In this document: positions 32,765 through 34,710 of the stretch, one piece after another
How positions within the stretch are numbered: the first letter of the stretch is position 1
Layout of the letters: every line of letters begins with the position of its first letter
NCBI GenBank assembly: GCA_028818855.1
Contig: JAPPMY010000156.1
Location: 1-34,710, forward strand
Reading direction: 5' to 3'
Source: Rhodospirillales bacterium
Lineage (GTDB): Bacteria > Pseudomonadota > Alphaproteobacteria > UBA828
Length of the DNA stretch: 34,710 nucleotides
Made by a program: the position numbers and the translations under genes
Notes under the pieces: model-generated
The model's input: only the letters and a program-made list of their open reading frames with translations
Databases searched by the model: none
What the model was told of the DNA's origin: nothing

Positions 32765-33685
32765 ATGTCTGACCCGGCGGGAAGCAGCTTCCTAGACGAT
32801 CTCCGCGCCGGCTACACCCGGATGTTCTCGGGCAACTGGGTGGTGCCGGTCTTCGTCGCCGTGTGGGTGGTCATCGTCATCCTGCCGCTGCTCGTCATGG
32901 TGGCGCACTCGTTCTTCGAGATGAAGAACTACCAGGTGTCCTACGACGCCGGGTTCAAGACGTGGAACTCGCTGATCGACTCGGGCCGCTGGATCGCGGC
33001 GGTGCGCACGCTCCGCGTCGTCCTCGTGATGACGGTCGTCGAGTTCCTGATTGCCTTCCCCTTCGCGCTCTGGCTCGCCAAGACCTGCAAGTCGAAGGTG
33101 ACCAAGGCGGTCATCATCACGCTGCTCACCATCCCGTTCTTCCTCGATCCCTCCTCGCGCACCATCATCTGGCGCGCGATCCTGGGCAAGAACGGCATCA
33201 TCAACACCGTCCTCATGGAGCTCGGCATCATCAGCGAGCCCATGGAGTGGATGCTGTTCTCCGAATTCGCCGTCCATTTCGGGATGCTCGCGCCCTACTT
33301 CCCGACGATGGTGTTCCCGATCTTCCTGGTGGTCAGCCTCATCGACGACCATTACCTGGAGGCGAGCCGCGACCTCGGCGCGAGCAAGCTGCACACGCTC
33401 TTCTACGTCATCCTGCCGCTCTCGCTGCCGGGCATCGTCGCCGGCGCCGTCTTCACCATGGTGCCGCTCATGGCGACGTGGGTGGAGCCCGAGATGCTGG
33501 GCGGCGGCTTCGTCAACCTGCTCGGGCCATCGGTGGAAGCGGCGATTCGAAACCTGAAGTACCCGACCGCGGCCGCGCTCTCGGTCTTCGTCATCATCGT
33601 GCTCGCCCTGCTGCTGGCGCTGCTGATCCTGGCGACGCGGCGTTTGGGTTCCATCGGCGACGTCTTCCAGACGCTGAGGCGGTAG
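32765..33685 (+). CDS. ABC transporter permease, PotB-like
   Basis: A 306-residue inner-membrane protein with about six helices (VVPVFVAVWVVIVILPLLVM first). The cytoplasmic coupling loop EASRDLGASKLHTLFYVILP is the EAA motif that contacts the ATPase. It forms the translocation pore together with the next gene product. The start codon lies 10 bases after the T-run of the terminator. Closest to spermidine/putrescine permease subunit PotB. Confidence 0.9.
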   Translation: MSDPAGSSFLDDLRAGYTRMFSGNWVVPVFVAVWVVIVILPLLVMVAHSFFEMKNYQVSYDAGFKTWNSLIDSGRWIAAVRTLRVVLVMTVVEFLIAFPFALWLAKTCKSKVTKAVIITLLTIPFFLDPSSRTIIWRAILGKNGIINTVLMELGIISEPMEWMLFSEFAVHFGMLAPYFPTMVFPIFLVVSLIDDHYLEASRDLGASKLHTLFYVILPLSLPGIVAGAVFTMVPLMATWVEPEMLGGGFVNLLGPSVEAAIRNLKYPTAAALSVFVIIVLALLLALLILATRRLGSIGDVFQTLRR

Positions 33686-33697
33686 GGCGCCAGGACG

Positions 33698-34573
33698 ATG
33701 AGCGATCGCGCGCAGCACCGGATGGCAGCCACCATCGACGACCAAATTGGCCACGGCGGGGCGCTCTTCTGGCGCCGGCTGTCGGCGTGGCGGCTCTGGA
33801 CCGGGATCGCCAAGTGGCTCGGGCTGATCGTCATCCTGCTGATGTACATCCCGCTCGTCTGGCTCGCGGTGATGTCGTTCAGCGGCCGGCCGCTCTCCGG
33901 CATCCCCTACCCGCTCACCATGGAGCACTACGACGACCTCTTCTTCGCCTTCAACAAGTGGGGCGAGCCGCTCTACGAGAGCGTCGCCATGGGGGTTGTC
34001 GTCGGCATCGTCTGCATGATCGTGGCGACCGCCGTGGGGCGCGCCATGCCGCGCATGCGCAAGCCCGGCGGCGTGATCCTGATCGCCCTCATCCCCCTCT
34101 TCGTGCCGGGGCTTACAATGGGGGCGGCGCTCTTCATCTCCATCCGCTCCTTCCTCGACCTCCGCCTCGGGCTCTGGTCCATCTTCGTCGGTCACATGGT
34201 GTGGTCGCTGCCGTTCTCGCTCCTGCTCGTGCTGATCATCGCGACGCGCTTCGACCACCGGCTGCTGGAGGCGGCGCAGGATCTCGGCGCCACCGGCTGG
34301 CGCCGCTTCTGGGACATCGAGTTCCCGATCCTCCGCCCCGGCATCATCGGCGCGGGCATCTTCGGCTTCCTGCTCTCCTTCAACGAGCTTCTGCGCTCGA
34401 TCTTCCTGCGCGGCTCCGAGACGACGATGCCGATCTACAACTGGACCATGACGGCCTCGCACCAGTCGCAGGTGCCGATCATCTTCTCGCTGTCCACGAT
34501 TATCCTGGCCGTGACGCTGCCGATCCTGGGCGCCTTCTTCTGGCTGCTCTTCGCGAAGCTGGACCGTAGCTGA
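33698..34573 (+). CDS. ABC transporter permease, PotC-like
   Basis: The second permease, 291 residues, with about six helices. Its EAA loop reads EAAQDLGATGWRRFWDIEFP. It starts 12 bases after the first permease gene. The late SFNELLRSIFLRG segment is characteristic of PotC-type subunits. The ATPase gene of the transporter is not adjacent: the next feature is a tRNA, and no Walker-type ABC ATPase is found anywhere in the window. Confidence 0.9.
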   Translation: MSDRAQHRMAATIDDQIGHGGALFWRRLSAWRLWTGIAKWLGLIVILLMYIPLVWLAVMSFSGRPLSGIPYPLTMEHYDDLFFAFNKWGEPLYESVAMGVVVGIVCMIVATAVGRAMPRMRKPGGVILIALIPLFVPGLTMGAALFISIRSFLDLRLGLWSIFVGHMVWSLPFSLLLVLIIATRFDHRLLEAAQDLGATGWRRFWDIEFPILRPGIIGAGIFGFLLSFNELLRSIFLRGSETTMPIYNWTMTASHQSQVPIIFSLSTIILAVTLPILGAFFWLLFAKLDRS

Positions 34574-34657
34574 CCCGCCGTGACCGCTGCCCTTGCGGCG
34601 CTCCGGCGATTTGGATAGGGTCCGCCGCGTGGCCGGCGCCGGGCGCCGCGCCAGCGC

Positions 34658-34710
34658 GCGCTCGTAGCTCAGCTGGATAGAGCACCAGACTACGAATCTG
34701 GGGGTCGGGG
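34658..34710 (+). tRNA. tRNA-Arg(ACG), truncated by the window end
   Basis: The sequence starts GCGCTCG-TAGCTC, continues with a normal D arm (AGCTGGATAGAG) and an anticodon arm CCAGA-CTACGAA-TCTGG giving anticodon ACG (Arg). The T arm and acceptor 3' half lie beyond the end of the window. Confidence 0.92.

Noticed and set aside
32792-34462. Long minus-strand open frame opposite the two permease genes
   Set aside because: Asp/Glu/His/Arg-rich nonsense sequence, antisense of clear permease genes with EAA motifs.

Overview
The window is a GC-rich bacterial chromosome segment, most likely from an alphaproteobacterium. The reasons are the uniformly high GC of the metabolic genes, a short palindrome (ATGGCCGGA...TCCGGCCAT) of a type common between alphaproteobacterial genes, tRNAs with encoded CCA, Tat-type signal peptides and a soxYZ/flavocytochrome c module. 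This placement is inference; no 16S rRNA or other phylogenetic marker is present.

Left flank (1-6235): an acyl-CoA ligase, a TPR/2OG-oxygenase-like protein, a nucleotidyltransferase-HEPN pair, a gamma-glutamylputrescine-oxidase-like FAD enzyme and a lysophospholipase-like hydrolase, all on the plus strand and tightly spaced.

Centre (about 6240-22720): a decayed accessory island. It holds a histidine kinase with its 5' end missing, fused head-on to an HU fragment; a higBA toxin-antitoxin locus with an apparent frameshift; and a membrane/P-loop NTPase gene with a nonsense codon, a frameshift and a transposon in it. It also holds an SNF2-type helicase remnant carrying another transposon, a type I methyltransferase gene (hsdM) with a frameshift and a mutated catalytic motif, and a TOTE-type primase-helicase whose 3' end runs into hsdM. 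Three different IS1595-family elements (here A, B and C) sit in this island, and each carries cargo. A and C have clear inverted repeats and perfect 8-bp target duplications.

Element C is the most striking. Behind its transposase lies an RNA cassette: a consensus sigma70 promoter, a structured leader, an intrinsic terminator, a complete tRNA gene with anticodon GUU (Asn) but a long class II variable arm, and a roughly 124-nt RNA closed by a perfect 16-bp stem. A close structural homologue of that last RNA, with G-U wobbles that fix its strand, lies in the same relative place in element A, ahead of a different small membrane-associated protein gene. These paired RNAs and the hybrid tRNA are my best candidates for an undescribed system.

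Right flank (22787-34710): ordinary metabolism. A nickel/cobalt-type transporter, tRNA-Glu, a YeeE/YedE sulfur transporter facing a soxY-soxZ-cytochrome c-flavocytochrome c operon, an amidohydrolase, an acyl-CoA-dehydrogenase-like oxidase, an M15-like peptidase, a polyamine-type ABC importer (binding protein and two permeases, no ATPase here), and the start of tRNA-Arg(ACG).
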